The notes below the pieces were generated by a model. The model was given only the letters and a program-made list of their open reading frames with translations, was not told the DNA's origin and did no database searches. The position numbers and the translations under genes were made by a program. Positions 6,983 to 15,540 of a stretch of 37,759 nucleotides of DNA are shown here, piece after piece (position 1 is the first letter of the stretch; each line of letters starts with the position of its first letter). The stretch is taken from positions 1 to 37,759 of the forward strand of contig JALRKK010000050.1 in the NCBI GenBank assembly GCA_023268935.1, in the 5' to 3' direction. The DNA comes from Glaciecola sp. Its GTDB lineage: Bacteria; Pseudomonadota; Gammaproteobacteria; Enterobacterales; Alteromonadaceae.

Positions 6983-7073
6983 ATGAGCGAATTTTTTATC
7001 TGATCTCTGGGCGTTCCTCAAACATCGCAAAAAATTATGGTTACTGCCTATTTTTATTCATACGCTCTTTTAA
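6983..7073 (+). pseudogene. Decayed second copy of the DUF5989 gene
   Basis: The segment aligns with the intact gene at 3524-3676 from its ATG to its TAA. It carries one extra T in the run after GAA, which shifts the frame, and it lacks 63 bases from the middle (21 codons, between CCTATTTTTAT and the TACGCT region). Apart from those two lesions, seven codon differences are synonymous (AGT/AGC, TTA/CTC, TTT/TTC, TTG/CTC, CTG/TTA, CCC/CCT, CTG/CTC) and one is not (TAT/CAT). This pattern shows a copy that diverged while still functional and decayed later, not a fresh duplication. Confidence 0.88.
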
Positions 7074-7088
7074 TTATATTCTGATATA

Positions 7089-7117
7089 TTGTCATTGACG
7101 TATAAAATTCACATAAT
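7089..7117 (+). promoter_or_regulatory. Predicted sigma70 promoter for the DUF1800/DUF1501 pair
   Basis: TTGTCA at 7089-7094 and CATAAT at 7112-7117 are separated by 17 bases, each one mismatch from consensus. Transcription would start near 7124, about 48 bases before the ATG at 7172. Confidence 0.5.
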
Positions 7118-7171
7118 GTATGTTCGAGATTCATACGCAAAGTGTGTCAGACAGTTTTTAAGGTTAATGCG

Positions 7172-8941
7172 ATGAACATAACCCACCCCTTTAAAATAGC
7201 GTTAATCGGAACGGCGCTACTCATCACAGGATGTGGTGGCAGTAGTGATACAGCAAGTACTAGTGTGCCCAGTGCTAATTCCCCAATAACCACGGCCACT
7301 TCGAATTCAACCTCCACTACTTCAGCTAGTTCGCCCTCCAACAATACATCCTCGACGACCGTTCAGTTTGCATCTACGACGCCCCAGGACGCTGCTCGTT
7401 TTCTCACCCAAGCGACTTTCGGTCCGACTATGGCAGAAATTGAACAGGTTGCACAGTACGGTTTGGCGTCTTGGCTCGACGCGCAAGTCAATGCACCGAT
7501 AAGTTCTCATCGTGCTAGAACCTTAGCGATTTTTAACGCCGATCAAAATGCTCAAGATAACAATGCCGATAATCCTTGGGGCGGTCATCGCTATGGCGCA
7601 TGGATGGATATCGCGCTCAACGGTGAAGACCAATTGCGTCAGCGTGTAGCGTTTGCGTTGAGTCAATTATTCGTGGTGTCGGATAAAAGCATTTTGGATG
7701 GCCAACAATTAGATGTTGCGGGCTATTACGATGGCCTTGCTGAACATGCCTTTGGTAATTATCGAGATTTGTTAGAGTACGTCACTTTATCTCCAGTGAT
7801 GGGCGTGTATTTGAATATGTTGGGCAATGAAAAACCCGATCTTGCCAATAATATCCGACCTGATGAAAACTACGCCAGGGAAGTCATGCAGTTATTTACT
7901 ATTGGCTTAGATGAGCTGAACCTTGACGGTACCCTCAAACTGAATAACGGTCAGCCTATTCCGACCTATAATATTGACATAGTAAAAGCCTATGCCCATG
8001 TCTTTACCGGTTGGCATTTTCGCGGCACTACCGCCAATACTTGGCATCGCTGGTGGCACAATCGCAATTTTCGCAACCCAATGACCTTGGTACCCGAGTA
8101 TCATGCCCAAGACGTGCGTAAAGAACTCCTCAATAATGTGATTGTAGAGCCTGGCACCGATGGGGAAACCGCCATGCAAATGGCACTTGACAGTTTGTTT
8201 GAGCACCCCAATGTCGGCCCCTTTGTCGCCAAACATATCATTCAACGTTTAGTAACTTCCAACCCTACTCCACAATACATTGCTCGAGTGGCGCAAATGT
8301 TCAATGATGATGGCTTTGGCGTAAGGGGAAATTTGGAAGCGGTTGTGCGAGCGACTTTGTTAGACGATGAGGCGAGGGCGCCGATTAGTGAACAGGCATC
8401 GAGTTTTGGCAAAGTCAAAGAGCCGATTATTCGGGGGATGCAATTAATCCGAGCCTTTGGTATTTATAAAGACGGAGAACTTGGTCCGCAGTGGCTAGAA
8501 TACCCACACAATCAAGCGCCATTAGCGGCGCCATCGGTCTTTAATTTTTTCTTAGATGATTTTTCTCCTGTTGGTCAGCTTGCTGACTTTGGCTTGGCTG
8601 CACCGGAGATGCAAATCATCAACGATACGTACATGGTGCGAAATTCCAATCATGCAGGCTGGTGGTCTATGTGGGTGCCAACCGCAGAAGAGGTAGATAG
8701 TGGTCATAACCGCGGCATGACCATTGACTATGCGCAGTTTACGCCCATGATCGCCCAAAATATCGACCCCTTTATTGATTATCTCGATTTGGTGTTGTTG
8801 TCAGGCGCTATGTCTGATGAGATGCGCAATGCCATGATTGACTATGACAACCAAGCCAAACAATGGCTCGATGATCGTGAGCGTATTCAAGAACTGGTTT
8901 TTCTGGTGACCGGTTCGCCTCAATTTGCCGTCCAACGATAA
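7172..8941 (+). CDS. DUF1800 family lipoprotein
   Basis: The 589-residue protein starts MNITHPFKIALIGTALLITGC, a lipoprotein signal with lipobox ITGC. A Ser/Thr-rich linker covers about residues 24-62. The DUF1800 domain follows: ARFLTQATFGPTMAEI near its start, the central RPDENYAREVMQLFTIGL motif, then VFTGWHF and VAKHIIQRLVTSNP. The domain's biochemical activity is not established. ATG at 7172 follows AAGG and begins the signal peptide; a GTG 30 bases upstream would add ten residues ahead of it. The gene is 18 bases from a DUF1501 gene, and these two families are commonly paired in exported systems of marine and environmental bacteria. Confidence 0.9.
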   Translation: MNITHPFKIALIGTALLITGCGGSSDTASTSVPSANSPITTATSNSTSTTSASSPSNNTSSTTVQFASTTPQDAARFLTQATFGPTMAEIEQVAQYGLASWLDAQVNAPISSHRARTLAIFNADQNAQDNNADNPWGGHRYGAWMDIALNGEDQLRQRVAFALSQLFVVSDKSILDGQQLDVAGYYDGLAEHAFGNYRDLLEYVTLSPVMGVYLNMLGNEKPDLANNIRPDENYAREVMQLFTIGLDELNLDGTLKLNNGQPIPTYNIDIVKAYAHVFTGWHFRGTTANTWHRWWHNRNFRNPMTLVPEYHAQDVRKELLNNVIVEPGTDGETAMQMALDSLFEHPNVGPFVAKHIIQRLVTSNPTPQYIARVAQMFNDDGFGVRGNLEAVVRATLLDDEARAPISEQASSFGKVKEPIIRGMQLIRAFGIYKDGELGPQWLEYPHNQAPLAAPSVFNFFLDDFSPVGQLADFGLAAPEMQIINDTYMVRNSNHAGWWSMWVPTAEEVDSGHNRGMTIDYAQFTPMIAQNIDPFIDYLDLVLLSGAMSDEMRNAMIDYDNQAKQWLDDRERIQELVFLVTGSPQFAVQR

Positions 8942-8959
8942 ATCGCTAGGAGAATCAAC

Positions 8960-10303
8960 ATGAATAGAAGACAATTTTTAGCGACTTCCATCAGTGCCAC
9001 ACTTGGCGGTATGGCCAGTTTTTCAACATTAGCCAGTCAGTTACAACTTGGACAAGCGTTGTCGGCGCATCGTTTTAGTGATTATAAAGCCTTGGTCTGT
9101 ATCTTTTTGTATGGCGGAAACGACAGCTTTAATTTATTGATCCCAACCGATGCTTCTAGCTACCAAGATTATGCTACGACCAGACAAACACTCGCGGTAC
9201 CTCGTGAACAGTTGATCACTCTTAACCAGTCTGATGCCATGCCGTTAGCCATGCCAGATGCCGCCACTGCAATAGCGGGTTTATTCAATAGTGGGCGTGC
9301 GTCATTCGTTACCAATATTGGTCCCATGCTCGCGCCCGCAACCAAAACCGAATTACTTAATAATGAGGCCCTGCAACCCCCTCAGTTATTTTCGCATAAT
9401 GACCAACAAGCGCTCTGGCAAAACGGCGTGATGGATACCGGTACGACCTCAGGGTGGGGCGGGCGCATGGCAGACCTTCTAATGGATACGGATGCACCAC
9501 TGCCATTGAGTTTCAGTCTTGGCGGGACGAATTTGTTCCAATCTGGGCGTCAAGCGCAACACTATGTCCTAAATACCGATGGGGTGGAGCAGTTTGGTGG
9601 CCTTGACCCGCAACATCAGTGGGACAATCACCGCATCGAACATTATTTGCGGATATTACATGCGGCAGACGATACGTTTAGTCGTGCTTATGCCCAAAAA
9701 CTCTTGGCTGTGCGTGAAAACAATGCGTTGTTAAGCGAAGCGCTCGCAGACATCCCGACAACGGATGTGACCTATGGAACAGGCGAGAATCTCGCCGAAC
9801 AACTGCAAATGATCGCCCGCGTCATTCAAGCGCAATCGCTGCTAGGGCAAAGACGACAAATCTTTTTCGCTTCATTAGGTGGATTTGATACTCACGATGA
9901 TCAAATCAATCAGTTGCCGCGATTACAAAACATATTAGCTGAGGCGATGGCCGGCTTTGATGCGGATTTACAAGAACGCGGTATGGCCGATAACGTCGTG
10001 ACGTTTACTCAGTCAGAATTCGGTCGAACTCTCACCTCCAATGGTGATGGGACTGACCACGGCTGGGCTGGTCATCAAGTGATTATGGGGACCCCGATTC
10101 AAGGCGGGCGCATTCAAGGCGATGTGCCAGAGCAAGTGATCAATAGTCAGAATGATTTGGGCGATGGTCGGATGATTCCCACCACATCGATTGAGCAGTT
10201 TGGCGCGCAAATTGCGCAGTGGTTTGGTCTAGGACAGTCTGAGATTGCGGATGTATTCCCGCATTATAGTCGCTTCGGTCGGGCAGGATTTGAGTTGTTT
10301 TAA
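8960..10303 (+). CDS. DUF1501 family protein with Tat-type signal
   Basis: The 447-residue product opens with MNRRQFLATSISATLGGMAS, a twin-arginine signal, so it is probably exported folded. DUF1501 proteins belong to the alkaline phosphatase/sulfatase-like superfamily. Visible motifs are CIFLYGGNDSFNLLIP near residue 50, LGGFDTHDDQINQ and FTQSEFGRTLTSNGDGTDHGWAGH in the C-terminal half, where His and Asp residues could bind metal. TAGGAGA precedes the ATG. The gene is co-transcribed with the DUF1800 lipoprotein. Its substrate is unknown. Confidence 0.9.
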   Translation: MNRRQFLATSISATLGGMASFSTLASQLQLGQALSAHRFSDYKALVCIFLYGGNDSFNLLIPTDASSYQDYATTRQTLAVPREQLITLNQSDAMPLAMPDAATAIAGLFNSGRASFVTNIGPMLAPATKTELLNNEALQPPQLFSHNDQQALWQNGVMDTGTTSGWGGRMADLLMDTDAPLPLSFSLGGTNLFQSGRQAQHYVLNTDGVEQFGGLDPQHQWDNHRIEHYLRILHAADDTFSRAYAQKLLAVRENNALLSEALADIPTTDVTYGTGENLAEQLQMIARVIQAQSLLGQRRQIFFASLGGFDTHDDQINQLPRLQNILAEAMAGFDADLQERGMADNVVTFTQSEFGRTLTSNGDGTDHGWAGHQVIMGTPIQGGRIQGDVPEQVINSQNDLGDGRMIPTTSIEQFGAQIAQWFGLGQSEIADVFPHYSRFGRAGFELF

Positions 10304-10351
10304 TTTAAATTAACTAAAACTAATTAAGCCGAAATCGCGTATCATATTGAT

Positions 10352-11731
10352 ATGCAAAACATCACAAATCCATTAACCCCTTCTCACACCGATCTCTGGT
10401 TTTTACCCCTCGGAGGTACTGGTGAAATTGGCATGAATCTCAATCTCTATGGCCACTCCAATGCATGGCTCATGGTCGATTGTGGTTCTACCTTTAATGT
10501 GCCACTTGATTCTAGCCAAGACCATGAAGAGTACGCAAAACGTCATGGTATGGTCATTCCTGATGCTAGCTTCATCATTGAGCGCAAAGACGACTTGCAA
10601 GCTATCGTGCTGACTCACGCGCACGAGGATCACATTGGTGCATTGCTACACATCTGGCCACAACTGCAAGTCCCCATGTATACCACGCGCTTTACCGCCG
10701 AAGTGATCCGGCGCAAATTTTACCGAGAAGACTTGTATTACGAACTTCCGATTGTCGAAGTGCTGCCTGGTGACGAGCTTGATTTAGGTCCTTTTACCGT
10801 CAAATGGCTACCCATCACCCATTCTATTCCTGAAACCCAAGCGTTACTGATCACCACTGAAGTAGGGCGTGTGTTACACACGGCGGATTGGAAAATTGAT
10901 GATGCGCCGGTCATCGGCAACAAATTCAAACCGAGTCGTTACAAAGCCCTAGGTGCCAAAGGGATTACTGCAATGGTTTGTGATTCGACCAATGCGCCCA
11001 AAGCCGACGATGTGTTATCCGAGCAAGCATGTTTAAATGGATTGACCCAAGTTGTTAAGGCGCAACCAGCCAGAGTGGTGGTGACGTGTTTTGCCAGTAA
11101 TATTGCTAGGCTTGTGAGCTTGGCTCAGGTGGCTATTGCCACGGACAGATATATGGCAGTGTTTGGTCGTGCGCTTGAAAATATGATCAGCATTGCCCGT
11201 CAGTGTGGTTATTGGCCAGAAGAGGCGCAAGTCATCCCCTCAAGACACATTGGGTATCTGCCCAAACATGAGGTATTGATTGTGGCGACGGGCAGTCAAG
11301 GCGAGCCACGAGCAGCTCTAGCTAAACTGGCCGCCAACCGTCATCGTTGGTGTGATTTAGATGCTGGGGATAGCGTGATCTTTAGTTCCATGGTGATTCC
11401 CGGTAATGAAGCGTTTGTCAATAAAATCACTCAGCAACTCAAAGAACGCGATATTCATGTCATTCAGCAAAATGATACGCAACACACTATTCATGTCTCG
11501 GGGCATGCGAACGCTGAAAATCTTGCCCAGATGTATCGATGGGTAAAACCAAAATGTGCTATTCCCACTCATGGGGAAAGCTACCATATGGGCATCAATG
11601 CGCAAATCGCTAAACAAAACGGTGTACCTTCACAGCTGACTGGTCGCAATGGTGACTTATTTGTTATCGCTCCAGAACCCAGTATTCAGCAACAAGTTTC
11701 TGCCCCGGGGCGAGTTCCTATCGACCAATAG
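10352..11731 (+). CDS. Ribonuclease J family metallo-beta-lactamase/beta-CASP protein
   Basis: The 459-residue protein has the metallo-beta-lactamase zinc motif THAHEDH (H89, H91, D93, H94), followed by beta-CASP features (VVVTCFASNIARL, VATGSQGEPRAAL, and a closing histidine in IHVSGHANAENL). HGESYHM in the C-terminal part matches the RNase J pattern. It lacks the longer C-terminal domain of Gram-positive RNase J (about 550 residues), which is usual for the short proteobacterial form. The expected role is RNA 5'-end processing or decay. ATG at 10352 has no strong ribosome binding site, but the conserved LPLGGTGEIG lies just inside, so the start cannot be much further downstream. Confidence 0.88.
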   Translation: MQNITNPLTPSHTDLWFLPLGGTGEIGMNLNLYGHSNAWLMVDCGSTFNVPLDSSQDHEEYAKRHGMVIPDASFIIERKDDLQAIVLTHAHEDHIGALLHIWPQLQVPMYTTRFTAEVIRRKFYREDLYYELPIVEVLPGDELDLGPFTVKWLPITHSIPETQALLITTEVGRVLHTADWKIDDAPVIGNKFKPSRYKALGAKGITAMVCDSTNAPKADDVLSEQACLNGLTQVVKAQPARVVVTCFASNIARLVSLAQVAIATDRYMAVFGRALENMISIARQCGYWPEEAQVIPSRHIGYLPKHEVLIVATGSQGEPRAALAKLAANRHRWCDLDAGDSVIFSSMVIPGNEAFVNKITQQLKERDIHVIQQNDTQHTIHVSGHANAENLAQMYRWVKPKCAIPTHGESYHMGINAQIAKQNGVPSQLTGRNGDLFVIAPEPSIQQQVSAPGRVPIDQ

Positions 11732-11742
11732 TGAACTTTTAG

Positions 11743-11777
11743 TGTGTTGTGATGCGTATGCATAGTATTACAACACA
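11743..11777 (+). repeat. Intergenic hairpin after the RNase J gene
   Basis: TGTGTTGTGAT (11743-11753) pairs with ATTACAACACA (11767-11777) as an 11-base-pair stem with one G-T wobble and a 13-base loop. No T-run follows, so it is more likely an mRNA-stabilising or processing structure than an intrinsic terminator. Confidence 0.5.
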
Positions 11778-11793
11778 ATAATAAAGGTGCATT

Positions 11794-11958
11794 ATGTTCA
11801 AGAAACTGTTCTTTTTGGCTGTGATAGTCGTTTGTTTGGTGGCGTTGATCTTGACCGCCGGTACGTTGGTTTTAGATGGCTCGCCGGGGATGGCGTTATT
11901 GCCAGTGTCGATCGTGTTACTTGCCGTATTTGTATACATCAAAAAATTTGCCAGTTAA
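11794..11958 (+). CDS. Small two-span membrane protein, 54 residues
   Basis: The product starts MFKKLFFLAVIVVCLVALIL and has a second hydrophobic span (MALLPVSIVLLAVFVYI) before a basic end, KKFAS. Both spans are separated by a short LDGSPG turn. AAAGG lies eight bases before the ATG. No family is recognised. It sits 62 bases after the RNase J gene with a hairpin between them, and a second hairpin follows it. Confidence 0.65.
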   Translation: MFKKLFFLAVIVVCLVALILTAGTLVLDGSPGMALLPVSIVLLAVFVYIKKFAS

Positions 11959-11981
11959 CCTTCTTTGTTTCCACTATTTGT

Positions 11982-12013
11982 AGGCATTAATTTTTTCAAG
12001 ATAATTGATGCCT
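11982..12013 (+). terminator. Possible terminator hairpin
   Basis: AGGCATTAATT (11982-11992) pairs with AATTGATGCCT (12003-12013) with one wobble and a ten-base loop. There is no T-run after it, so termination efficiency is uncertain. The following 215 bases before the rhodopsin gene are AT-rich and hold no ORF I can support. Confidence 0.4.
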
Positions 12014-12228
12014 GCACCATACCTAACCAATCCCTTATTTTTTCAACGTTTCCCGCATAAATGTAAAAATTTGTGAACAATTATGTTTTTAATGTGTTAA
12101 TAAAAAATTAACAAATAGAGATCCATCTTTGTAGTCATAAGTATCAATAAATGTACCTAGAGACACAATTCTTGTGGTCACTATGGAACACATCTATTTT
12201 TTTAAAAAAATAAGAAGGCAATAAAAAA

Positions 12229-13032
12229 ATGAAAATTTCAAATGTGCTACAAAAAGGAAGCTTACTCAAAGCGCTAGGCGCAGTGGGTTTGTTGATGATG
12301 GTGCCAGGTACTGCATATGCGGGTAACCTAGACCAGAACGATTTTGTCGGAATTTCATTCTGGCTAATCTCGATGGCCCTAATGGCATCTACTGTGTTTT
12401 TCCTCTGGGAAACACAATCAGTTACTGCAAAATGGAAAACGTCTCTAGTGGTATCTGCACTGGTTACATTCATTGCTGCAGTGCATTATTTCTACATGCG
12501 TGATGTATGGGTCGATACAGGCACTTCACCAACCGTATTTAGATATATTGACTGGTTATTAACAGTACCATTGCTAATGATTGAGTTTTACTTAATTTTA
12601 CGTGCGATTGGTGTAGCGACTGCTGGTATCTTCTGGCGTTTGCTCATCGGTACGTTGGTAATGCTTGTTCCAGGTTACTTAGCGGAAGCGGGTTACATGG
12701 ATATCACCATCGGTTTTGTTATCGGGATGTTAGGTTGGTTCTACATCTTGTATGAAATCTTCGCCGGTGAAGCAGGCAAAGCAGCAGAGAAGAATGCTTC
12801 TGATGCGGTTAAGTATGCTTATAACACAATGCGTTGGATTGTGACTGTAGGTTGGGCAATCTACCCAATTGGCTATGTCATGGGTTATATGTTAGGTGCA
12901 GCGTCTCCAGAGGCGTTAAACATCGTATACAACCTTGCTGACTTAGTGAACAAAGTCGCATTTGGTCTATTGATTTGGTACGCAGCGACGTCTGAAAGCC
13001 AAACAATTAAAGGCACAGCGGATCAAGCATAA
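12229..13032 (+). CDS. Proteorhodopsin, green-absorbing type
   Basis: This 267-residue protein is a light-driven proton pump of the inner membrane. A signal peptide (residues 1-32, ending GTAYA) precedes seven membrane helices. Key residues align with the classical numbering plus 11: H86 (H75), R105 (R94), proton acceptor D108 (D97), T112 (T101), L116 at the tuning position (L105, green), proton donor E119 (E108) and retinal lysine K242 (K231). The DTE-type motif means proton transport, not sodium or chloride. AGAAGG precedes the ATG. No retinal-forming dioxygenase gene is present nearby, but an isoprenyl diphosphate synthase follows directly. Confidence 0.97.
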   Translation: MKISNVLQKGSLLKALGAVGLLMMVPGTAYAGNLDQNDFVGISFWLISMALMASTVFFLWETQSVTAKWKTSLVVSALVTFIAAVHYFYMRDVWVDTGTSPTVFRYIDWLLTVPLLMIEFYLILRAIGVATAGIFWRLLIGTLVMLVPGYLAEAGYMDITIGFVIGMLGWFYILYEIFAGEAGKAAEKNASDAVKYAYNTMRWIVTVGWAIYPIGYVMGYMLGAASPEALNIVYNLADLVNKVAFGLLIWYAATSESQTIKGTADQA

Positions 13033-13048
13033 GCTTGATATGACTCGT

Positions 13049-13083
13049 GACCAGCTAAGCAATAGTTTGGCTGGTCAACCTTT
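13049..13083 (+). terminator. Probable terminator after proteorhodopsin
   Basis: GACCAGC (13049-13055) pairs perfectly with GCTGGTC (13070-13076), followed by AACCTTTT. The T-run is short, so read-through into the polyprenyl synthase is plausible. Confidence 0.5.
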
Positions 13084-13151
13084 TATATTACAGCAATACC
13101 CCAAAAAATATACGTTCAACAGGTACTTAAAATAATAACTGCGAGGCCGGC

Positions 13152-13994
13152 ATGGAAAACGTTAGTCTATTATCCACACAAACCATCAACGAATTGTGTG
13201 ACCTCACTGAAGTCGAAATGTTACAACGTCTAGAAAGTGATGAAGCGGTTGCATTTCATCTCCAATCGGGAGGTTCAAGAACACGTGCTAGGATTTGTAT
13301 TAATGCTGGCGTTCAATTAGGCCTACCACAATCTGATATTCTTGCCATTGCAGCTTGCGTTGAACTTCTCCACAATGCTTCATTAGTCCATGATGACTTA
13401 CAAGATGGCGATGCATATCGTCGTGGTAACATGGCCGTATGGAAAAAATTTGGCCAAGCTCGCGCCATTTGTACTGGCGATGCCATGATCAATGCTGCCT
13501 TTGGAGCACTGACTGAACTGACCCAGGTTGAACATGTTCGCGCTTGCTTGCATGAAGTTCACAAAGCGGTTGCCGAAACAGTCAAAGGGCAAACGCTAGA
13601 TTTGGATAAATCCAATATCAAAGATTCCAAACAATACGAGCATATTGCAGCGCAAAAATCGGGTCCATTATTCCGCTTGGCATTAGCTCTCCCTATGGTT
13701 TTGATTGACCGCAGTGACTTGCTGCCAAACGTTAATTACATTGCGGCCAAATTTGCCATCGCGTATCAGATTCTCGATGATATGCAAGATTGGCAAACGG
13801 ATGCTCAAAACGATACGCTCAATATTGTCTCAATCTTAGCGCACAATAGCTCCACCGATGAGGCTCTGTTTATTGCTCAAAATCGCGTGAAATATCTGTT
13901 GATGATGTGCAAAAAAGAACTCGCTTTACTCCCTAACAACTGCGCACTTGAAGTTGTGAAAGTGGCTGATACACTACTTAGATGCGTTGATTAA
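13152..13994 (+). CDS. Polyprenyl (geranylgeranyl/farnesyl-type) diphosphate synthase
   Basis: The 280-residue enzyme should condense isopentenyl diphosphate with allylic diphosphates. The first Asp-rich motif is DDLQD (residues 81-85) within LLHNASLVHDDLQDGD, and the second is DDMQD (209-213) within AYQILDDMQDW. Between them lie RRGN and the GDAMI segment typical of the family. Its place 119 bases after proteorhodopsin suggests a role in supplying the C20 precursor for carotenoid and retinal, an inference since no crtB, crtI, crtY or blh is present in the window. GAGG lies upstream of the ATG. Chain length cannot be read from sequence with certainty. Confidence 0.88.
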   Translation: MENVSLLSTQTINELCDLTEVEMLQRLESDEAVAFHLQSGGSRTRARICINAGVQLGLPQSDILAIAACVELLHNASLVHDDLQDGDAYRRGNMAVWKKFGQARAICTGDAMINAAFGALTELTQVEHVRACLHEVHKAVAETVKGQTLDLDKSNIKDSKQYEHIAAQKSGPLFRLALALPMVLIDRSDLLPNVNYIAAKFAIAYQILDDMQDWQTDAQNDTLNIVSILAHNSSTDEALFIAQNRVKYLLMMCKKELALLPNNCALEVVKVADTLLRCVD

Positions 13995-14013
13995 CTTCCT
14001 CAGGGTAACCTGA

Positions 14014-15174
14014 ATGAAACATTTCATTATCGAGCATACAAAGTTTTTGTTTTTGGGGATTGTCGTTTGTATTCTGCTCGTAGGTGTGTGGTTTAAACTT
14101 GCTACAACATCGAACAAACCCGACTCATTACCGCCTTTATTATCAGCACAATCTTTATCTAAACTCATCGCTTCTCTTGCATCAGATTCCAGTGCAACCG
14201 GTGTTGTATTTACCTCTGCACAAGGTGCTCAACCCCTTGTTTATGCAGAGTATGCGTACGGTCAAATTAATGCTGAAACAGCCATGCCACTGCATGCAGA
14301 ATTTTATCTAGCTGACGCATCACACGCTATGTTAGTTACCTTACTTTTGCGCTTACAGGATTTAGGCATAGTGCATATAGATCAGGCACTTGCACAATAT
14401 GTCCCAGAAGCCTCGCATGCTTCGGTGCTGACTCTTAGCAACTTAGCGACTCATTCTTCTGGCCTTAGCGATTATCTACGGCTTCAAGAATTTCAACGAG
14501 AGGTTGAAACTGATCCATCACGGATTTGGCAGGCTCAAGAATTATTCCAATGGGTGCAGAATAAACCGCTAAGCTTCATTCCGGGGAATGATGTTCGTTA
14601 TAGTGCCACTAACGGAGTGTTACTAGGAGAAGCTTTGGCGCGAGCGACTAATATGTCTCTTGCTGAGGCTTTACAAGAGTATGTTTTCAATCCACTTGGT
14701 CTCAATGATACAGCTTACATGCTGAGGCCATTCTCGGGTGATATTTCTTATGGATATCGCTATGCGCATCCGCAATTTGCCTATAAACCTGGACCTAAGC
14801 TGACTCACCTTGATCATTGGCGCTTGGAATGGGCAGGCCCGTCAAAATCAATTGTGTCGACCAGTGCTGATGTGACGCGATTTATGCATTTAGTAATGGG
14901 TTCTGATTTTTTATCGATTGCTTCGCGAAGGTTGTTGGCTGGTCTGGATGCGCCTATGCAGCGAGGGTGGCAAACGGGCTTAGGCATGTCGCAGTATTTG
15001 GCCAGTTCTGTTGTGAGGGGGAGTGTGCATGGTGTGTCGATTTTTGCAGCTTATGTTCCCGAATATAATATGTCTTTTTCAGTATTAGCTAACCTTGACG
15101 CCAGTCGCAGTGGGACAAATCCTGCTGAATTAATCGGTATGAAAGTACTCAAAACAATTTATGGCATGAGATAA
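14014..15174 (+). CDS. Beta-lactamase-family serine hydrolase homologue, probably catalytically inactive
   Basis: The 386-residue protein has an N-terminal membrane anchor (about residues 9-29), followed by a class C beta-lactamase/esterase fold. NLATHSSGLSDY and YSATNGVLLGEAL (Y196) match conserved family segments. At the catalytic SxxK position, however, the sequence is FYLADASHAM, where S becomes D101 and K becomes H104. The HxG motif near the end is also missing (VRGSVHGVSIFAAY). I infer a pseudoenzyme or a protein with a changed role. It starts 19 bases after the polyprenyl synthase and is probably in the same transcript. AGGG lies upstream of the ATG. Confidence 0.8.
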   Translation: MKHFIIEHTKFLFLGIVVCILLVGVWFKLATTSNKPDSLPPLLSAQSLSKLIASLASDSSATGVVFTSAQGAQPLVYAEYAYGQINAETAMPLHAEFYLADASHAMLVTLLLRLQDLGIVHIDQALAQYVPEASHASVLTLSNLATHSSGLSDYLRLQEFQREVETDPSRIWQAQELFQWVQNKPLSFIPGNDVRYSATNGVLLGEALARATNMSLAEALQEYVFNPLGLNDTAYMLRPFSGDISYGYRYAHPQFAYKPGPKLTHLDHWRLEWAGPSKSIVSTSADVTRFMHLVMGSDFLSIASRRLLAGLDAPMQRGWQTGLGMSQYLASSVVRGSVHGVSIFAAYVPEYNMSFSVLANLDASRSGTNPAELIGMKVLKTIYGMR

Positions 15175-15188
15175 GTCGGGTATAAGCG

Positions 15189-15374
15189 TTACTCACCGTT
15201 ATCGATTTCGGTGTATTTTTTGAGATAATAAAAAGCACAACATAAGACAATGCTTATTGGCAACAGAGCCATTAATGTTCGGTCTTGCTTCATCAAATAA
15301 AACGCAAAGTGGATCCCAACGATACAGATTGTGGCAAACACGGCAAAGCGCGTAAATTGATTAAAATTATTCAT
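15189..15374 (-). CDS. Small membrane protein, 61 residues
   Basis: This minus-strand ORF encodes two hydrophobic spans (AVFATICIVGIHFAFYL and TLMALLPISIVLCCAFYYL) separated by a short basic-acidic turn, KQDRT, then a KKYTEIDNGE tail. AAGAAAG lies upstream of its ATG. The membrane topology is clear, but no family is recognised and the gene converges with the preceding one. Confidence 0.6.
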   Translation of the reverse strand: MNNFNQFTRFAVFATICIVGIHFAFYLMKQDRTLMALLPISIVLCCAFYYLKKYTEIDNGE

Positions 15375-15540
15375 GGAGCTGATCTTTCTTTACACTTACA
15401 TGTAATAATGTACTGCTATTTTGGGGCAAAACAAACACCCCAGCAAAAACACGATGTACAAGCAAGTTGACGACTTTGACTGTACTCTATATTGTTGTCG
15501 ACTCAGTCTATTTTATGAACATATTTTTGGGGGAGTAATT

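Noticed and set aside
3670-7077. The shared TTTTAATT at both ends of the integron as a target-site duplication.
   Set aside because: The match continues as homology between the two DUF5989 copies, which explains it without transposition.
15421-15540. Upstream extension of the epimerase-like gene by 40 residues.
   Set aside because: GGGGGAG lies before the ATG at 15541 and the Rossmann motif starts at once; the upstream part has no domain character.
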